Notes: a model not told the origin generated them from the sequence alone. A stretch of 64,000 nucleotides of DNA from Lineus longissimus (GCF_910592395.1 NC_088320.1:10972501-11036500), one strand, 5' to 3'. Counted from the stretch's first letter, positions 23,146 through 33,909 are shown. Numbers and translations are program-made.

Positions 23146-25188
23146 ATGCCTAAGCTAAGCAAAAAGCCAAGCCGTGGATTTCAAGTTGGTCACTCTTACC
23201 ACTCGCCCTACAGCAGGACAATGCCTCCAGAGAAAACCAATGGTAGCTGGTCGCGTTTCAGTAATGATGATTATGACAATGTTGTGCGTGAGCGTTCGGA
23301 TGGCATAATCTATGCACCGACGGTCGAGAACACAGTCAGCCCACTGAAGATACTTCGCCGGGGACAGGATGCTGCAAAGGACAATACGTATGTTATACCA
23401 ACTGAAGATACTAATATTGTTGCCAGCAAATTTAAAATTCTTGAAATGCTGAATGGGTGTTCAGAGCTCCATTTCAACTTTATTGGTCATTGTGACATTC
23501 CAAAGTTTGAGATAGAACATGACATCAAGAAGGGTGCTAGTGCTCGCTGGGCACTGAGGTGTGCAAATTGTAATTTTGCTTGTGGGAAGCATTATTTTAA
23601 ACTTTATAATGAAATAGAGAAGCAAGGTCGTGGTGCAAAGCAGGCTGAAATAAATGTTGCATTGGCACTGGCTTCTCAGGAAATTGGTAGTCAATCAAAG
23701 ACTAGGACATTACTGTCAATCGCAAATGTTCCACCAATGTCAAAATCAAGTTTACAAAACAATGTCAATAGGGTTGGGATGGAAACTGTTGAACTCAACA
23801 AGGATGACTTGAAGAGACAACAGAATTATCTAAAAGAGGTGAAAAGAATGAGATGTGATCAATCAGGTGTCAGTGTTCAAATGGACACAGTCTATAATAG
23901 TTTTACTATTGCCAGACGAAGTAGGCCCGGTCAAGCCGCGACTCAAGCGGTGGGATTAGTTCGTGAAAATGAGACACCGTCCCACAAAATCATTGCAGTA
24001 GGTATACTTGACAAACTGTGTTATAAGGGGGCATGGCTTTTAGGAAGAGGGTTCCAACCAAAGTGTGGCACAGATGAAGCACATGATGGATGCAAGGCGA
24101 ATCTTCCAGATTATCAAGTTCTCAGGGAATATGACATTGGTAATATGGTTGGGTTAGAGTTGGCAGCTAATCACTTACTTGTTCATTGCTGTACAACCGA
24201 CGGTGACGGTAAATGTAGTGCTGGCATGGAGGATGCTTTCAGCACCTTTCTTGGGAAGGCCTTAAAAGTAGAAAGAATGTCGGATACATATCATTTGGGC
24301 CAAGCCCAATTTCGTAAAGGCATGAGAGCCCAATTTTCAAAGGGAATGTTTGTTGGTATGAAGGCACCTGATGCAGCAGAGGCGAAGAAATGTCTCTCCA
24401 GTGATATTGCAATCCGTGCATCCACAATTTTCGATACCCTGTTTAAAAAGTATCATGGGGACACTGACCAAATTGGTGAAAACTTAGCCACAATAGTGGA
24501 CAATCTGATCGCTTGTTTCGACGGTGACTGCAGCCAGTGTTCAATCGAAACAACCGTATGCGATGGCCAAGGTTCTTGGTGGAGTGCATGCAAACTAAGC
24601 AACTTGGAGTTGTCAGCCAAGGACCTCAACATGAGTGATGCTGACAAGCTTCTTGTGAGAAGCATACTGGAGATGAAGTTGAGTAAAACATGTCTAAAAA
24701 AGATACGTCATGCGACAAATACACAGGCCTGTGAGAGTGCCAATCGGCAATTGAATTTGATTGCGCCAAAAAACGTGACTCACCTTAAAAACTATCGCAG
24801 TCGTGTTCATGCAGCAATCCACACCATGAACAATACACGGGGAAAGTCCATTCCACTGAAGCTCAAGAGACTTGGTGCCCGAGTTTCAGCAGCAGCAATG
24901 AATTGTCTGAAAGAAATGGACAATAGGAAGTGGTACTATAAGAAATGGGAAAGCGAGCTGAAAACTAGGATTAGACGACGAGTTGTAAGGACAATTCGAA
25001 CGCGTGCATTCTATCAAGCAAAGAGAAGGGGGGTAGTTAAAGACATTGACTACCATAAGGACAGGCTAGAACTAGAGGGGGGGGAGGAGGAGGGTGGATT
25101 AAAGGAGAGAGCTAAGAGACTAGCAAGAGATTACAACCACCACTTTCGACAATACACAGCAATTTCATCCAGCTCAGAAACAATTTAA
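23146..25188 (+). CDS. Mutator-like transposase
   Basis: One open frame of 680 codons from the ATG at 23,146; in-frame extension to 22,987 gives 733. I prefer the later start because MPKLSKKPSRGF begins the basic, conserved-looking part and a splice acceptor precedes it. A Cys motif CANCNFACGKHY lies upstream of the core. Likely catalytic residues are Asp at 23,884 (SVQMDTVYNSF), Asp at 24,199 (CCTTDGDGK) and Glu at 24,733 (NTQACESANRQLN), with a Cys-rich segment CFDGDCSQCSIETTVC between the last two. This spacing and the CESxNR context fit the Mutator-like transposase domain found in many cnidarian and lophotrochozoan genomes. The C-terminus is strongly basic (RIRRRVVRTIRTR). It would cut and join element ends in the nucleus. 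There are no internal stops. Confidence 0.72.
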   Translation: MPKLSKKPSRGFQVGHSYHSPYSRTMPPEKTNGSWSRFSNDDYDNVVRERSDGIIYAPTVENTVSPLKILRRGQDAAKDNTYVIPTEDTNIVASKFKILEMLNGCSELHFNFIGHCDIPKFEIEHDIKKGASARWALRCANCNFACGKHYFKLYNEIEKQGRGAKQAEINVALALASQEIGSQSKTRTLLSIANVPPMSKSSLQNNVNRVGMETVELNKDDLKRQQNYLKEVKRMRCDQSGVSVQMDTVYNSFTIARRSRPGQAATQAVGLVRENETPSHKIIAVGILDKLCYKGAWLLGRGFQPKCGTDEAHDGCKANLPDYQVLREYDIGNMVGLELAANHLLVHCCTTDGDGKCSAGMEDAFSTFLGKALKVERMSDTYHLGQAQFRKGMRAQFSKGMFVGMKAPDAAEAKKCLSSDIAIRASTIFDTLFKKYHGDTDQIGENLATIVDNLIACFDGDCSQCSIETTVCDGQGSWWSACKLSNLELSAKDLNMSDADKLLVRSILEMKLSKTCLKKIRHATNTQACESANRQLNLIAPKNVTHLKNYRSRVHAAIHTMNNTRGKSIPLKLKRLGARVSAAAMNCLKEMDNRKWYYKKWESELKTRIRRRVVRTIRTRAFYQAKRRGVVKDIDYHKDRLELEGGEEEGGLKERAKRLARDYNHHFRQYTAISSSSETI

Positions 25189-25746
25189 GATATCACTAGC
25201 TTCACTTTATACCCACTATTATACTATTTACCTCAAAACAAGCAGTCTTTTTTATCTAAGTGCCCAAAGCATTTCTTTTCAGCCAGGCAAGTCTTCCTCT
25301 GGTTGTTAATACCCCTAGCTTCTAAACTCAAGTGGTCAACATTGACACACAGCGCATTGTGGCATCTGTGAGAGACATCAAGTCCAAAAGGCAAGGGGCC
25401 ACCATAATATGCAATATAAGCAAGCCTATGGGCCCTGTGCTTTTTGCTGCACCCGTCCCAAGGTAGTTTAAACCGTGTCTCCCCATAACGACGACTATAC
25501 CCAGTCCATAATATACAGTTTACACAATTCGACTTCAGATCAGCTTCGCTGTTCCGGTTTATTTTAACTTTTAAGGTCTGAATCCATGATTGCTGCTGAA
25601 AAGGGTTAATATGTACAATAATGCCATAAATATTGGTTCAACTACAAGAAAAAGGACTGGAAAGGACGTGCAGAATAGAGAAAATAAGATAAAATGTGCG
25701 TGCAAGTGTCAAATTTTTCATACTTGGTCAACCATTTTGACTACTA
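25189..25746. other. transposon 3' non-coding part
   Basis: Sequence between the transposase stop codon and the second direct repeat. There are no supported features beyond short random frames. Confidence 0.35.
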
Positions 25747-26215
25747 GGCCAGAGTCCTCTATTAAACCTTGTGTACATTACATGTACATTGTTGTGCATA
25801 TGTTTTGGTAAAAAAAGTACACCTTGGACCAATCAATCTGCACAAAATTTTATACATGTCAAGAAGAACCCTTTGCCAATAGCATAATAAAGTTTAAAAA
25901 AATTCCAACACCGATTGCCTGAGAAAAAAAGATTTCCGTACACCATATCCATCAAAACGTCACTGGTGCATTGATATGGCCCTGTCAAAGTACAAGTTCT
26001 AAACTGACCTGTGAGACCACATTTTCTTAAATATATTATCAAAAAGCATATTTCTGTGATGGCCTGACTCTGTAGATTTAGAATCAACCACAGATTGAGA
26101 ATTAATTCCACTTTGGTCCATCCCAGCCATGTATTTACCACAACTTGACATTTTGATAAGCTCTATGTGACTGTGCCACACTTCCGGTCGCGGATGAATA
26201 CAGGTCTCTGCCCTT
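25747..26215. repeat. direct repeat, right copy
   Basis: Near-identical partner of 21,919-22,387. It ends at caggtctctgccc, where the fold-back begins. Confidence 0.85.
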
Positions 26216-26706
26216 ATAGAAATTTTTTTTTTTACAATGTGTTTTTTTTCTCTCGAATTACAACCGCCGTCGGATTTATTTCTCACCGCCGAAAAAATAA
26301 TTTCCACCGCCGGGTAAAAAATAATAATTCCCACCACCGCGGTGGAAATTAATATCCAGCGCGGTGGAAATAATATCCACCGCGGGAGCTAATTCGTTAT
26401 TGATAATCATGAAGATCATATAAGGGGTCAAACAGTGGATATTATTTCCACCGCAGTGGATATTAATTTCCACCGCGGTCGATATTAATTTCCACCGCGG
26501 TCGATATTAATTTCCACTGCGGTCGATATTAATTTCCACCGCGGTGGTGGGAATTATTATTTTTTACCCGGCGGTGGAAATTATTTTTTCAGCGGTGAGA
26601 AATAAATCCGACGGCGGTTGTAATTCGAGAGAAAAGAAAACGCATTGTAAAAAGAAAAAATTTCTATTATATTGAAAATAAACGCATGTCCTCTATGGGC
26701 CACCGT
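26216..26706. repeat. fold-back (long inverted repeat) forming the right end
   Basis: Arms of ~120 bp (26,217-26,345 and about 26,530-26,667, containing ctctcgaattacaaccgccg and its reverse) face each other. The centre is a ~22-bp minisatellite (26,440-26,545, ttaatttccaccgcggtcga) rich in CCGCGG. The right arm runs into the 39-bp TIR; the left arm lacks it. The arrangement matches the element at 58,653-59,055. Confidence 0.8.
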
Positions 26707-27319
26707 TAATGTCAGATGTCTTGTGGTAGTCTGTCAACAATCGGAATTTCGCACATGTGCAGTTTTTGAGACTCAGTCACTCAGTCCCTCTTCCGTCCCT
26801 TGACATCTGCCCTCCCCCCCCCCACCAGACATCAGCCCCTATAGGACATTTAATAATGCCCCCTAGGGCATATCCCCAGATATGGACATGTCCTGGTTGG
26901 AGATCCCCTTAGGGGAAAGATGTCATAAGAGGATTTATAATTCCCAAACTGAACTGACGCTTAAAATAATTCTCGGAGTTCGACTGCCGTGCTGAACGGA
27001 TATCCAGAGCCAACCTTGTCTCCAGGAACTCGTGTGTCATTTTAACATTGGAATTTCTGCTTGTAAAGAACCTGGGTAGGAGGTTGATCTGAACCAGCTA
27101 TATTTAGGTGTATTTAGCTGTATTCACAGTAAGATACCAGTGGCTTGCATAGCAACATGGCGCATGGTTTTATCAAAAATGCGAACTTGTGGGAAACGAA
27201 AAATGGTCGGATTAGATACGGTGAAAATAGCTGGAAAGGGGTTGGTAATGATCGGTTCTTTTTTATTTTCCTCCACTTATGATTCTATGTATAAATTACA
27301 GTCCAAGCAGTGATATTCT
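26707..27319. other. no gene recognised
   Basis: It has a C-run near 26,814-26,823 and no coding or repeat structure that I can support. Confidence 0.35.
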
Positions 27320-27603
27320 TTAAAAAAATTCCAACTTGATCGCGTCATCGAGTCATCGCGTCGTCGAGTCATCGAGTCGAATACCACAAGCCTTTTTAAA
27401 TGGTGGCATCTCTTCTATCGATCGGCCAATCAGCGGCACTGCTTGCAAAAAGTTGAGCCACCGCCAAATTTGAAATCGCCAAAATTCAGTCAATGTGCCT
27501 GCAGCGCCAACTGGCGGTGAAAACTATATCAATTCCATTAAAAGTAAAAAATGAAAAAATATTAAAAAATATTCAGCCACATTTGAAAACAATATTTGCT
27601 CTG
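27320..27603 (-). repeat. family B copy 2, left part (target of the BEL element)
   Basis: Reverse copy of the family-B segment seen at about 12,560-12,617 plus 13,752-13,930 (gcgccaactggcggtgaaaa, ttcagccacatttgaaaac). It stops at gctctg, where the LTR element begins, and resumes at 34,082. Confidence 0.7.
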
Positions 27604-27775
27604 TGTGGGGGAAGCCACACTAAGGCTATAAAGCCACCCTTATTGCTCCGGAATAACGTGAACAAATCGGTTCGTTTCCTTGTATAAAACCATGTGCGTT
27701 TATTATGACAAAAAACACAAGAACATTTATGCGACTACAATTATACAGGGTGTAACAATACTGCTGTCTGCAACA
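27604..27775 (-). repeat. 3' LTR of BEL-1
   Basis: 172 bp, tgtgggggaagccacac to ctgcaaca on the plus strand. It appears base-for-base identical to 33,910-34,081. Confidence 0.95.
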
Positions 27776-28363
27776 TTACCTCCCCCCATTGGAGGAACTC
27801 CAATTAATCCCAAGGGGTTAACATGGTTAATGTAATCTCAAAGTCCAAACTGACAGATTGTCCCGACACACTGCGAAAGACATAGTCACAACCACCAAAA
27901 TACCTAATTAGACTGAAATTTAACCAACTCTTGCAAGAAATATTGCAACTTACTGGCAAGACCTTACTCACTAACTCAGCAAACTAAGTGCAATTTTCAA
28001 GAATTACCAAGTCGGGAATACAGACCATCAGTGTTAACAACTCTATTACGGTAGTCCAAATTTTATCTCCCAACAGCCAATACACTGCTTCCAGGAAACT
28101 TGATGTCTGAGAGGACAATTCACCTTACCCCCAATAAACATCACCAAAATACTACAGAATTGTTTTACACTAATAGGTTGTAAACCTTAGACTACATGTA
28201 TAGTACAAATATCATGAACACAACATGACAACAGGAAAAGGGCAAACAATGATTCAAACTCAAACAAAGGAAAATAGTGACAAATACCAGTCACTACACA
28301 AGAGTCAGAAACTATTGTCCTTGAGAGGCAAACTACACTACCTCAGAGTCTGATAAAGGCGAC
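27776..28363 (-). promoter_or_regulatory. polypurine tract and 3' non-coding part of BEL-1
   Basis: Read on the minus strand, a GGGGGGAGG tract (27,780-27,788) lies a few bases from the 3' LTR, where second-strand priming is expected. The rest up to the gag-pol stop is non-coding. Confidence 0.75.
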
Positions 28364-31300
28364 CTACAGGTCAAGCCTTACTGCGGGTTTTATAACTCGT
28401 CCTGAACGCGACACTTTAGGCACAAGCGCAGGCGCTTCACTAGCGACATTTGGTTGCGGAGCGGTCGGTTGCGGATCAATTGCGATCGGTTCAGGCAAAT
28501 CATCGGGTTCGCTTTGGTCAACTGGTCCACTGATGCCAGCTGCTGTTTGACAGTATTCCTGACACAACTCCAGACTATGGAGTCTTTGAACAGATCTACT
28601 CAATACCCCCTTTGCGGTCCTAAGTGACACGCTGCGAACCACGTCATCACAACCAGGGTGTAACTCAGTAATAACTGCCATAGGCCACTGCAATCTACGC
28701 AAGTTGTCCTCCCTGATCAATACCAGTGAACCTACCTCCAACTTACCCTTGTTCCTGAATTTAATCACAGCATGAGGCAAGCTTCTCAAATACTCAGCGC
28801 TCCATACAGACCAGAATTGCTGGAGACGCAATTGCTGCAATACTGCCCTACCATTCAGATCATCTGTAGTCACCACAGGCTCAGTGTCAGACAGGTCATA
28901 ACTTCCTGGTTGGAAACTGGAACTCCTGCCAATTAGAAAATGAGATGGTGTGAGTGGGTTGGCCGACTCCAATGTGTCGCCAACGAATGTCAACGGTCTC
29001 GAGTTCACACAGGCCTCTATTTCCAGGAGATCGGCTTCCAATTCAGACTTGGTGAGAGATGATCTCCCCACAGACTTCTTCAGACCAGATTTTACAGAGC
29101 GTACAAGGCGTTCCCACCAACCCCCCCACCAGGGGGAGCGGGCAACAATGAATCTCCATTTGGGACAGAGATGACCGTAGACCTCCCGTAGCTTGTACTT
29201 AGCAGCAAGGAAAGTTTTCGCGTTATCTGAGAATATAACAGATGGCAATCCACGCCTCGCAGCAAACTTGCGAATGGCTAGCAAGAAATCTTGTAGCGAC
29301 ATTGAGTCGGTGAGCTCCAAATGCAATGCTCTCACTACTGCACAAGTACAGAGAAGAACATACTTTTTCTTCCCAGGCTGATCACTACAGTAGAGAGGCC
29401 CAAAATAATCCAAACCTGTGACAGTAAATGGAGGTGCCTCCTTGACTCGGAGGGCTGGTAGGGGAGCAACAGGACGGTTACATGGGACACATTCCCTTTT
29501 GACTTCTTTTACCAATCTTCGGGCCCCAACAATCCAATAACAAGTCCTGACATTGGATAAGAGAGAGCCTACCCCAGCATGTTTTAGGAAGACATGTCTA
29601 CCCCTAACCATAATCTTGGTAAGATGATGGGTGGGCAATATGATAGGATGCTTCTCCAGATACGACAGACTCGACAACTGAAGCCTCCCTTGGATCCTGA
29701 GATAACCATCCTCACTCAAGAAAGGGGACAACTGAGCGATGCTTGAGGACTTTGGAATACATCCTCCCTTTTCCAAAGCTGCAAACTCAGGAGCATAAGT
29801 ATGCTGTTGCAAACATTGAAACAACTTGTCCTTGGCCACAGTCAATTCATCCACAGAGAGAGGACCCACCTTGGATTGACCTACTTTATGCAATCTCAGA
29901 TTTTCAATAAACCTGAGGACATAACCTGTGATACGCAGTGTCTTCTCGAATGAACTCCATCTCTCAACAGGAATGGCAAAATCTGGAGGAGAGGATCCAA
30001 CTACCAAACAGGTCGATACCATTTCTTCTGGTATGCCAGCCTCCAATGGGAGCTTCACTTTGTCATCTGAAAGAACAAGATCCTTGGAGAGCCAAGAAGG
30101 ACCTTCCAGCCATAACTTGCTAGTTATCAAATCCTTGGCTAACAATCCCCGAGAGACCAAATCTGCAGGATTATCTGCGCTTTCGACGTGAGACCAATGA
30201 GAGGGGTCTGTAAGCTCTTGTATTTCAGAGACCCGATTCCCCACGAAGGCCTTAAACTTGGATGCATTAGTCCTTATCCAGGCAAGAACAATGGTAGAAT
30301 CTGACCAACAGTAGTACACTGTCTTCTGAAGATCTAACTTTAATGCTTTAGCAACAAAGTTCAACAGTCTTGCAGCCAAGAGAGCGCCTAACAATTCTAG
30401 TCTAGGCAGGGTGACCCTTTTCAATGGGGATACTTTACCCTTTGAAGTAACCAGAGACACCTTGTAACCACCATGTCCATCTGGGAGTCTCACATAGACA
30501 TTGGCCCCATAGGCCTTCATTGAGGCGTCACTGAACACGTGTAACTCCAGTTTGTTTACACTTTCCTTCCAAGTTGTGCCAGGGAAGAAACAACGTGGAA
30601 TTCTCCAACTCTGCAGTGTCACAATACCACTTACCCATGATACAAACCTATCACGCATTTCATCAGGAAGGGCCTCATCCCAACCTAACCCGAGAGTCCA
30701 AACCTCTTGGAACAGGATTTTGGCAAGCATCACGAAGGGGCTAAGGAATCCCAGCGGGTCGAAAAGTCTGGAAGTGAAACTGAGAACTGTACGCTTTGAA
30801 CAAAACAACTCAGAAATAGAGGGCGTCTCTACTCCATCAAATGAGAAACAATCCTCTAAGGCAAACCATTTCATGCCTAACACCTTGACTGAGTCATCCT
30901 GTAGGTGCTTTGATCCAAGGTCTTGGCTGAACTTATCGACCAAAACTCGACTGTTAGAATGACATTTTGCCAATGTCATTCCGGCCTTGTCAAATATCTG
31001 GGATCCATTATCAAACAGATCACAGCTGTCATCATCTGTGTCTGCTCCAGTGAGCCAATCATCAACAAAGAGATTCTCCTCCAACTCTTCTCTAGCCAAA
31101 GAAAGAGGGTAAGTAGCTAGATGGTGTTTTATGGTAGCGTTGAGCAAGAAGGGACTGCTTTTGTTACCAAAGGGTACCCGTAGAAACTTCATCGTCCGAA
31201 CAGTGCCATTACAATCCCACAGGAATCTATGCACTGACTGGTCCTGCTCCCGAACACCAATCTGCAGGAAGGCTTTAGAAACATCAGCAGTAAGCGCCAC

Positions 31301-33856
31301 CTGCCACCTACGGAATCTAATCAAAATTTCTATAAGACTGGGCATCAGTGATGGCCCAGTTTCCATGCAGTCGTTGAGTGATACCTGGTTGTATCCTGTT
31401 GCTGAGGCATCAAATACGGGCCTAACCTTTGAACTCAGGCTAGTCTCCCTGACTACAGGACGGTGTGGTAAGTAGAATACTGGACCAATGCCTTCCTCCT
31501 CTTTTACTTCCTCAATGATGCCAAGGTTTTCATAGTTATGAAAGACAGCATCATACTGGTCCTGGAGGTTATGATCCCTGTCTAGTCTACGCGACAAATA
31601 GGCTAGGCGCTTCCTAGCCAACATCTCGTTGTTTAGCAGCACGCCCGGCCTAAAATCACTCCTCCATGGAAGAGCTACTTCGTACCTACCCCGTACAAAC
31701 CTTATAGATTCTTTAAACCTTACATGTACCGGATCCGGAGGCACGGTCTCCTTCTTCATTATCCCAATGGATTCCAGCTCCCAAAAACTTCTCACCGTCT
31801 GGTCTGTGACACCTTGAGAATGAGAATCTAAACAAAGAAGCTGATGAGAAAGGTTACGCGAGTTTGGGGTCAATGACTTGGGTACTTTAGGGTTTTTTAA
31901 GCAACCAGATAAAACCCACCCAAAGATGGTTTCTTGAGCCACCGGACCATCTGGGTGTCTTTTGAGGCCAGGTTTCATGAAATCCCAATAGGTGTCAATC
32001 CCTATTAGAATATCAATGGATCGTTGCCCTGCCTCAACACCATGAAACTCGACACCCTCACCAAATGAATTTAACACGCTTTGAGGAACCTGGGGCCTTT
32101 GTAATGGGGTACAAATCAAGGGGACCTCCACAGCATTTATGGTTTCAACATGTACTGCACCTTTTGCAGCATTGGACAACTCTAGATTGTAGACGTTATG
32201 CAGTTGACCCTTGGCCGAAGTCCCACCCCCAAAAGCCGCAAAACAGATCGGCTCTGACGATACCCATTCTGGCTTAACTCGTTTCACCAGCGAACTGGAG
32301 ACATACGAACGATCTGACCCGCTGTCAAACAGTAGGGTGGCATCAGTATACCCTTGGCTGCCACGAACCCGCACAGTTGCCAATGGAAGTATCGTGCGCA
32401 AATCTCCTGTTGAATTTGACAAACTAGAATTTGACACAAATTGACCGTGCACATTATTGGCGCTAGAATTCGACACGAATGAACCTGACACATTATCAGC
32501 GCGCGCAGATTGTGACACATTGCCAATGTTAGAAGTTCCATTTTCAGCGCCAGAAGAGCGTTCGGTAGTGGCAGCATTCCTCGGCCTTGAAGTTGAATTC
32601 CTCGATCCTTGTTTTTCACACAGCAGATGGTGGTGTCCAGCTCCACATTTTGAACATTTTTCGTTACACTGACGGGCGAAATGACTCCCCAAGCATTTGA
32701 AGCAAAGTTTCGAATTGCGTACTTTCTCCTTTCGCTCAGAAACAGAACCACATCTCGTTATTTCCCAGCACTTGTGCGCTGGATGCGATGGTTTTTTACA
32801 ATGTCCGCACCCGTTCTTGCTGGACAACTGCAAAGCGGCGATCGTTGCTACAGGAGCTTCAAACGTTTTCTCCTCTGTGTTTGACTTTCCAATTTCCTTA
32901 AAGGAATCTGCAGTGTCCCTCCGGCGTATATCGGTTTTCAGAAAGTCCAAAAGAAAGTCAAGATCATCTTCATGACCTTCTCCATCTCTTGCCCACTCCA
33001 AGCGTACCTCGCTTGGGAGGCAAGAGAGTACTACTGGTGTCAAAAACACCCCATACTGTTCGCCAGTAATGTCCAAAGCCTCCAAACTGCGGACATGGGC
33101 CTGCACTTCGTCGTACAATTTTGATAATTGGCCCGCACGACACTTGGTCCCAGCGTTTGGCCTAGTGCTCATTCGTAACAGTCCCTGAATGTGGGCAAAC
33201 GCGATTTTTTCCCGTCTCCCGTACCTGTCTTCAAGTATTTGGCGGGCATCGTCGTAATGTGAATTTGTGATTGAAAGTCCAGCGATGGCCGCCTTGGCCT
33301 CGCCTTCCAAAAGCGAATCCAAATACGTAAACTTACTGATTACAGGAATGTCCGTCTTGTCAACCAAAGCGTTAAACTTGTCCCAGAAGGACTGCCATTG
33401 TGTAACGTCGCCCTTGAATTTGGGCAGTTCAATCTTAGGCAACCTCACAAGCTTTGATGCATTGTAGCTGTTATCGGAATCATGACTTCGTGAGTCCCAG
33501 TTATCCTCCACGTCAGTCTTGCTGACAGCGCCAACAGCACTGCCTGTCTGGACACCTTTCCTGACACGGAGAGTCTCAATTCGGATCACACTGATCCTAT
33601 CCAAAAATGTACCAGCTTCGTCGATACAATTTAACAGTTCTTCCTCATTCGGACAATGAGCTTCAACGTCGCTCTGTGCCTTCCTGAACGAAGCCAACCG
33701 TAAATCTAACTCTGAAAGGCCCTCCTCGAAGATCGCGTCATCGACAGCGCCGCCTGGCCCAATGTCTTTGCGTTCTTTCAGAGCTTTCTCGAGGTTTTTG
33801 ATCGCCCTCGTAACCCAGCCTTTTGTGGCCGATCTGCGCTGCACAGCAGCCTGCAT
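28364..33856 (-). CDS. BEL-1 gag-pol polyprotein (1,830 aa)
   Basis: A single uninterrupted frame with all expected parts in BEL/Pao order. Gag (about 1-345) has a KIELPKFKGD core near 141-150. Three Cys/His zinc knuckles follow (350-363, 385-397, 401-413). The aspartic protease has DSGSD at 511-515. Reverse transcriptase (about 790-1000) has FVDD at 930-933. RNase H (about 1104-1240) has VFSDAS and CWSDST. Integrase (about 1400-1620) has zinc-binding C1456/C1459, then D1483 (GLDYFGP), D1544 (FSDN) and E1582 (WWERLV). A C-terminal domain with FWSVWSAEYL is typical of the family. Length and order match complete BEL elements. The start is the first ATG after a ~30-nt leader. No stop or frameshift is seen. 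Confidence 0.95.
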   Translation of the reverse strand: MQAAVQRRSATKGWVTRAIKNLEKALKERKDIGPGGAVDDAIFEEGLSELDLRLASFRKAQSDVEAHCPNEEELLNCIDEAGTFLDRISVIRIETLRVRKGVQTGSAVGAVSKTDVEDNWDSRSHDSDNSYNASKLVRLPKIELPKFKGDVTQWQSFWDKFNALVDKTDIPVISKFTYLDSLLEGEAKAAIAGLSITNSHYDDARQILEDRYGRREKIAFAHIQGLLRMSTRPNAGTKCRAGQLSKLYDEVQAHVRSLEALDITGEQYGVFLTPVVLSCLPSEVRLEWARDGEGHEDDLDFLLDFLKTDIRRRDTADSFKEIGKSNTEEKTFEAPVATIAALQLSSKNGCGHCKKPSHPAHKCWEITRCGSVSERKEKVRNSKLCFKCLGSHFARQCNEKCSKCGAGHHHLLCEKQGSRNSTSRPRNAATTERSSGAENGTSNIGNVSQSARADNVSGSFVSNSSANNVHGQFVSNSSLSNSTGDLRTILPLATVRVRGSQGYTDATLLFDSGSDRSYVSSSLVKRVKPEWVSSEPICFAAFGGGTSAKGQLHNVYNLELSNAAKGAVHVETINAVEVPLICTPLQRPQVPQSVLNSFGEGVEFHGVEAGQRSIDILIGIDTYWDFMKPGLKRHPDGPVAQETIFGWVLSGCLKNPKVPKSLTPNSRNLSHQLLCLDSHSQGVTDQTVRSFWELESIGIMKKETVPPDPVHVRFKESIRFVRGRYEVALPWRSDFRPGVLLNNEMLARKRLAYLSRRLDRDHNLQDQYDAVFHNYENLGIIEEVKEEEGIGPVFYLPHRPVVRETSLSSKVRPVFDASATGYNQVSLNDCMETGPSLMPSLIEILIRFRRWQVALTADVSKAFLQIGVREQDQSVHRFLWDCNGTVRTMKFLRVPFGNKSSPFLLNATIKHHLATYPLSLAREELEENLFVDDWLTGADTDDDSCDLFDNGSQIFDKAGMTLAKCHSNSRVLVDKFSQDLGSKHLQDDSVKVLGMKWFALEDCFSFDGVETPSISELFCSKRTVLSFTSRLFDPLGFLSPFVMLAKILFQEVWTLGLGWDEALPDEMRDRFVSWVSGIVTLQSWRIPRCFFPGTTWKESVNKLELHVFSDASMKAYGANVYVRLPDGHGGYKVSLVTSKGKVSPLKRVTLPRLELLGALLAARLLNFVAKALKLDLQKTVYYCWSDSTIVLAWIRTNASKFKAFVGNRVSEIQELTDPSHWSHVESADNPADLVSRGLLAKDLITSKLWLEGPSWLSKDLVLSDDKVKLPLEAGIPEEMVSTCLVVGSSPPDFAIPVERWSSFEKTLRITGYVLRFIENLRLHKVGQSKVGPLSVDELTVAKDKLFQCLQQHTYAPEFAALEKGGCIPKSSSIAQLSPFLSEDGYLRIQGRLQLSSLSYLEKHPIILPTHHLTKIMVRGRHVFLKHAGVGSLLSNVRTCYWIVGARRLVKEVKRECVPCNRPVAPLPALRVKEAPPFTVTGLDYFGPLYCSDQPGKKKYVLLCTCAVVRALHLELTDSMSLQDFLLAIRKFAARRGLPSVIFSDNAKTFLAAKYKLREVYGHLCPKWRFIVARSPWWGGWWERLVRSVKSGLKKSVGRSSLTKSELEADLLEIEACVNSRPLTFVGDTLESANPLTPSHFLIGRSSSFQPGSYDLSDTEPVVTTDDLNGRAVLQQLRLQQFWSVWSAEYLRSLPHAVIKFRNKGKLEVGSLVLIREDNLRRLQWPMAVITELHPGCDDVVRSVSLRTAKGVLSRSVQRLHSLELCQEYCQTAAGISGPVDQSEPDDLPEPIAIDPQPTAPQPNVASEAPALVPKVSRSGRVIKPAVRLDL

Positions 33857-33886
33857 TGTACACCTCTTCGTTGTATACCTATTAAT

Positions 33887-33905
33887 CCCGGTGTTTCGGC
33901 ACCAT
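33887..33905 (-). promoter_or_regulatory. primer binding site of BEL-1
   Basis: The minus strand reads TGGTGCCGAAACACCGGGA four bases after the 5' LTR. TGG plus a tRNA-3'-end-like sequence is the usual LTR-element primer site. I did not assign the tRNA. Confidence 0.8.
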
Positions 33906-33909
33906 TTAA

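Larger units (their letters stand above)
21873..26706 (+). mobile_element. Mutator-like DNA transposon with perfect 39-bp TIRs
   Basis: Positions 21,873-21,911 (starting acggtggcccatagagg) are the exact reverse complement of 26,668-26,706. Between them lie a ~469-bp block, a transposase gene, a second direct copy of that block, and a long fold-back that forms the right end. The same TIR ends a 403-bp element at 58.65 kb. Outer flanks show no obvious target duplication, so the right end may derive from another copy by recombination or nested insertion. The single long gene and intact ends make it a candidate autonomous element. Confidence 0.75.

Noticed and set aside
21919-26215. The 469-bp direct repeats as LTRs of a retroelement
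   Set aside because: No TG...CA ends, primer site or polypurine tract, and the enclosed gene is a DDE-type transposase.
25833-26337. 102-112-codon minus-strand frames in the transposon's direct repeat (also 22,005-22,416)
   Set aside because: Present in both repeat copies, but no known domain and no start or splice support; better explained as non-coding transposon sequence.
28950-33467. Plus-strand open frames of 60-136 codons across BEL-1
   Set aside because: Antisense shadows of the gag-pol frame without start context, domains or splice logic. The same holds for plus-strand frames over BEL-2 (37.4-43.9 kb).
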